NCBI GenBank assembly: GCA_029783825.1
Contig: JAREIK010002623.1
Span: 39,635-103,634, forward strand
Origin: Sapria himalayana
Taxonomy: Eukaryota; Streptophyta; Magnoliopsida; Malpighiales; Rafflesiaceae
DNA length: 64,000 nucleotides
Direction of reading: 5' to 3'
The number at the start of each line of letters is the position of its first letter. Position 1 is the stretch's first letter. The notes under the pieces are model-generated. The model was not told the DNA's origin and did not search any database. It saw nothing but the letters and a program-made list of their open reading frames with translations. Of the stretch, positions 63,001-64,000 are shown piece by piece. The position numbers were made by a program, and so were the translations under genes.

Positions 63001-64000
63001 ATTTATGTATCTTTATATCTTTATGTTTATCTTTATGACTATCTATGTATCTATCTTACTATCTATCTTACTATCTATTCATCTATCTAACTAACTATCT
63101 ATCTATCTATATATATTTATGTGTCTATCAATTTATTCATCATTTTGTCTATCAATTTGTCTTTCAATCTATCTATCCATCAGTCTATCAATGTGTCTTA
63201 TAATCAATCTATCAAACTATCTATATATTTGTGTATTTATTTGTCTATCAATTTGTTTGCCTATATTTTTATCTGTGTATCTATATATCAGTGTCCCAAT
63301 TTTGTATACCTGCTTGACTGACTGTCAGCCTACATGACTATCTATCTATATGTCTATTTGTCTATGTATTTGTCTATCTATCTATCTATTTCTTTGGTTT
63401 TCTATCTATCTATATATCTATATAATTATCTACCCTTCTAATAATTTTAATATCTATCTATATATCTATATGTCTATCTATCTATCTATCAAACTATCTT
63501 TTTATCTATCTTTTTGTCTATCTTTTTGTCTATCAATCTGTTATCAATCTGTCTTTGAGCCTATCTATCAATCTATCACTCAATCTATCTATCAATATAT
63601 CTATCAATCTATCACTCAATCTATCTATCAATATGTCTATCAATCAATCAATCTATTTTAAAATTAATTTATTTATAAATCTATCTATCAATCTATATAT
63701 CAATCTATTTATCAATTAATCTATCTTTATTTCTATTTGTCTATCTATCCATCAATTAATATATCTTATGAACTATTTATCTATCTGCCTATCTATATAT
63801 CTATCTATCATTCAACTTGTGGGTCTATTTTTTTATCAATTTGTTTGCATGCCTGCCTACTTTACTATCTACCTACTTTAATGTATATCCATCTATTTTT
63901 CTATATGTCTTTGTCTCTATTTGTCTATGTTTCTATATATCTATCTATTTGTCTATGTTTCTATATATCTATCTATTTGTCTGTCTATTTGTATATCTAT

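Larger units (their letters stand above)
59343..64000 (-). repeat. GATA-type composite satellite, tract 4, inverted
   Basis: The same satellite as the other tracts, but with CTAT on the plus strand, so spurious open frames are now on the plus strand. It contains reverse-complement versions of the GGCAGGTAGCC-type module at about 60185, 60905, 62170, 63310 and 63850, as in tract 3 (tracts 1 and 2 show no clear copies). ATTGAAATAAA/TATCTATCAAT blocks repeat at 62290-62390. A hAT element interrupts it at 59366-59999. The tract runs past the window end. Confidence 0.95.

Overview
This window comes from a nuclear plant genome and is almost entirely repetitive. It is visibly AT-rich. It carries CACTA (En/Spm) and hAT DNA transposons, Ty1/copia LTR-retrotransposon fossils, and decayed copies of plant-type host genes (an ARF1-like GTPase and a SPOC-domain protein). 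I see no intact protein-coding gene, no convincing tRNA or rRNA gene, and no prokaryotic feature. The species cannot be named from this sequence. Most long open reading frames here are artefacts of (TATC)n, whose three frames all read as Tyr-Leu-Ser-Ile repeats.

Layout. Four GATA-type satellite tracts form the backbone: 1-9934, 22937-25408 and 43944-53745 with GATA on the + strand, and 59343-64000 in the opposite orientation (CTAT on the + strand). They are diverged composite arrays, with higher-order units and embedded diagnostic modules, not pure microsatellite. Between them lies a nest of transposons. A CACTA terminus opens at 9935 and one of matching orientation closes at 43943. Inside sits a 12.6-kb CACTA element of opposite orientation (25409-38006) with TIRs, 50-bp subterminal repeats and a dead TNP2-type transposase (32292-34948). 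A fourth CACTA terminus at 53746 opens a further degenerate element.

Cargo and fossils. The 9.9-22.9 kb block holds an intronless, stop-interrupted ARF1 copy (13597-14145), AT-rich 508-bp higher-order repeats, palindrome clusters, a trinucleotide/palindrome module that recurs twice in the 12.6-kb element, and a reversed copia gag relic that abuts GATA tract 2. The 38.0-43.9 kb block holds two tandem copies of a SPOC-domain gene fragment upstream of a CACTA 5' terminus, which looks like transposon capture of a host gene. The 53.7-59.3 kb block holds a CACTA 3' end with a transposase-tail relic and a copia 5' LTR with primer-binding site. A 634-bp nonautonomous hAT element (59366-59999), with a perfect 8-bp target-site duplication, sits in the inverted satellite tract.

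Relationships. The elements share sequence modules in direct and inverted orientation, so the region grew by repeated insertion of related CACTA elements into a GATA satellite, followed by deletion and rearrangement. All homology calls were made by eye. Domain names follow family knowledge and were not verified by a search.
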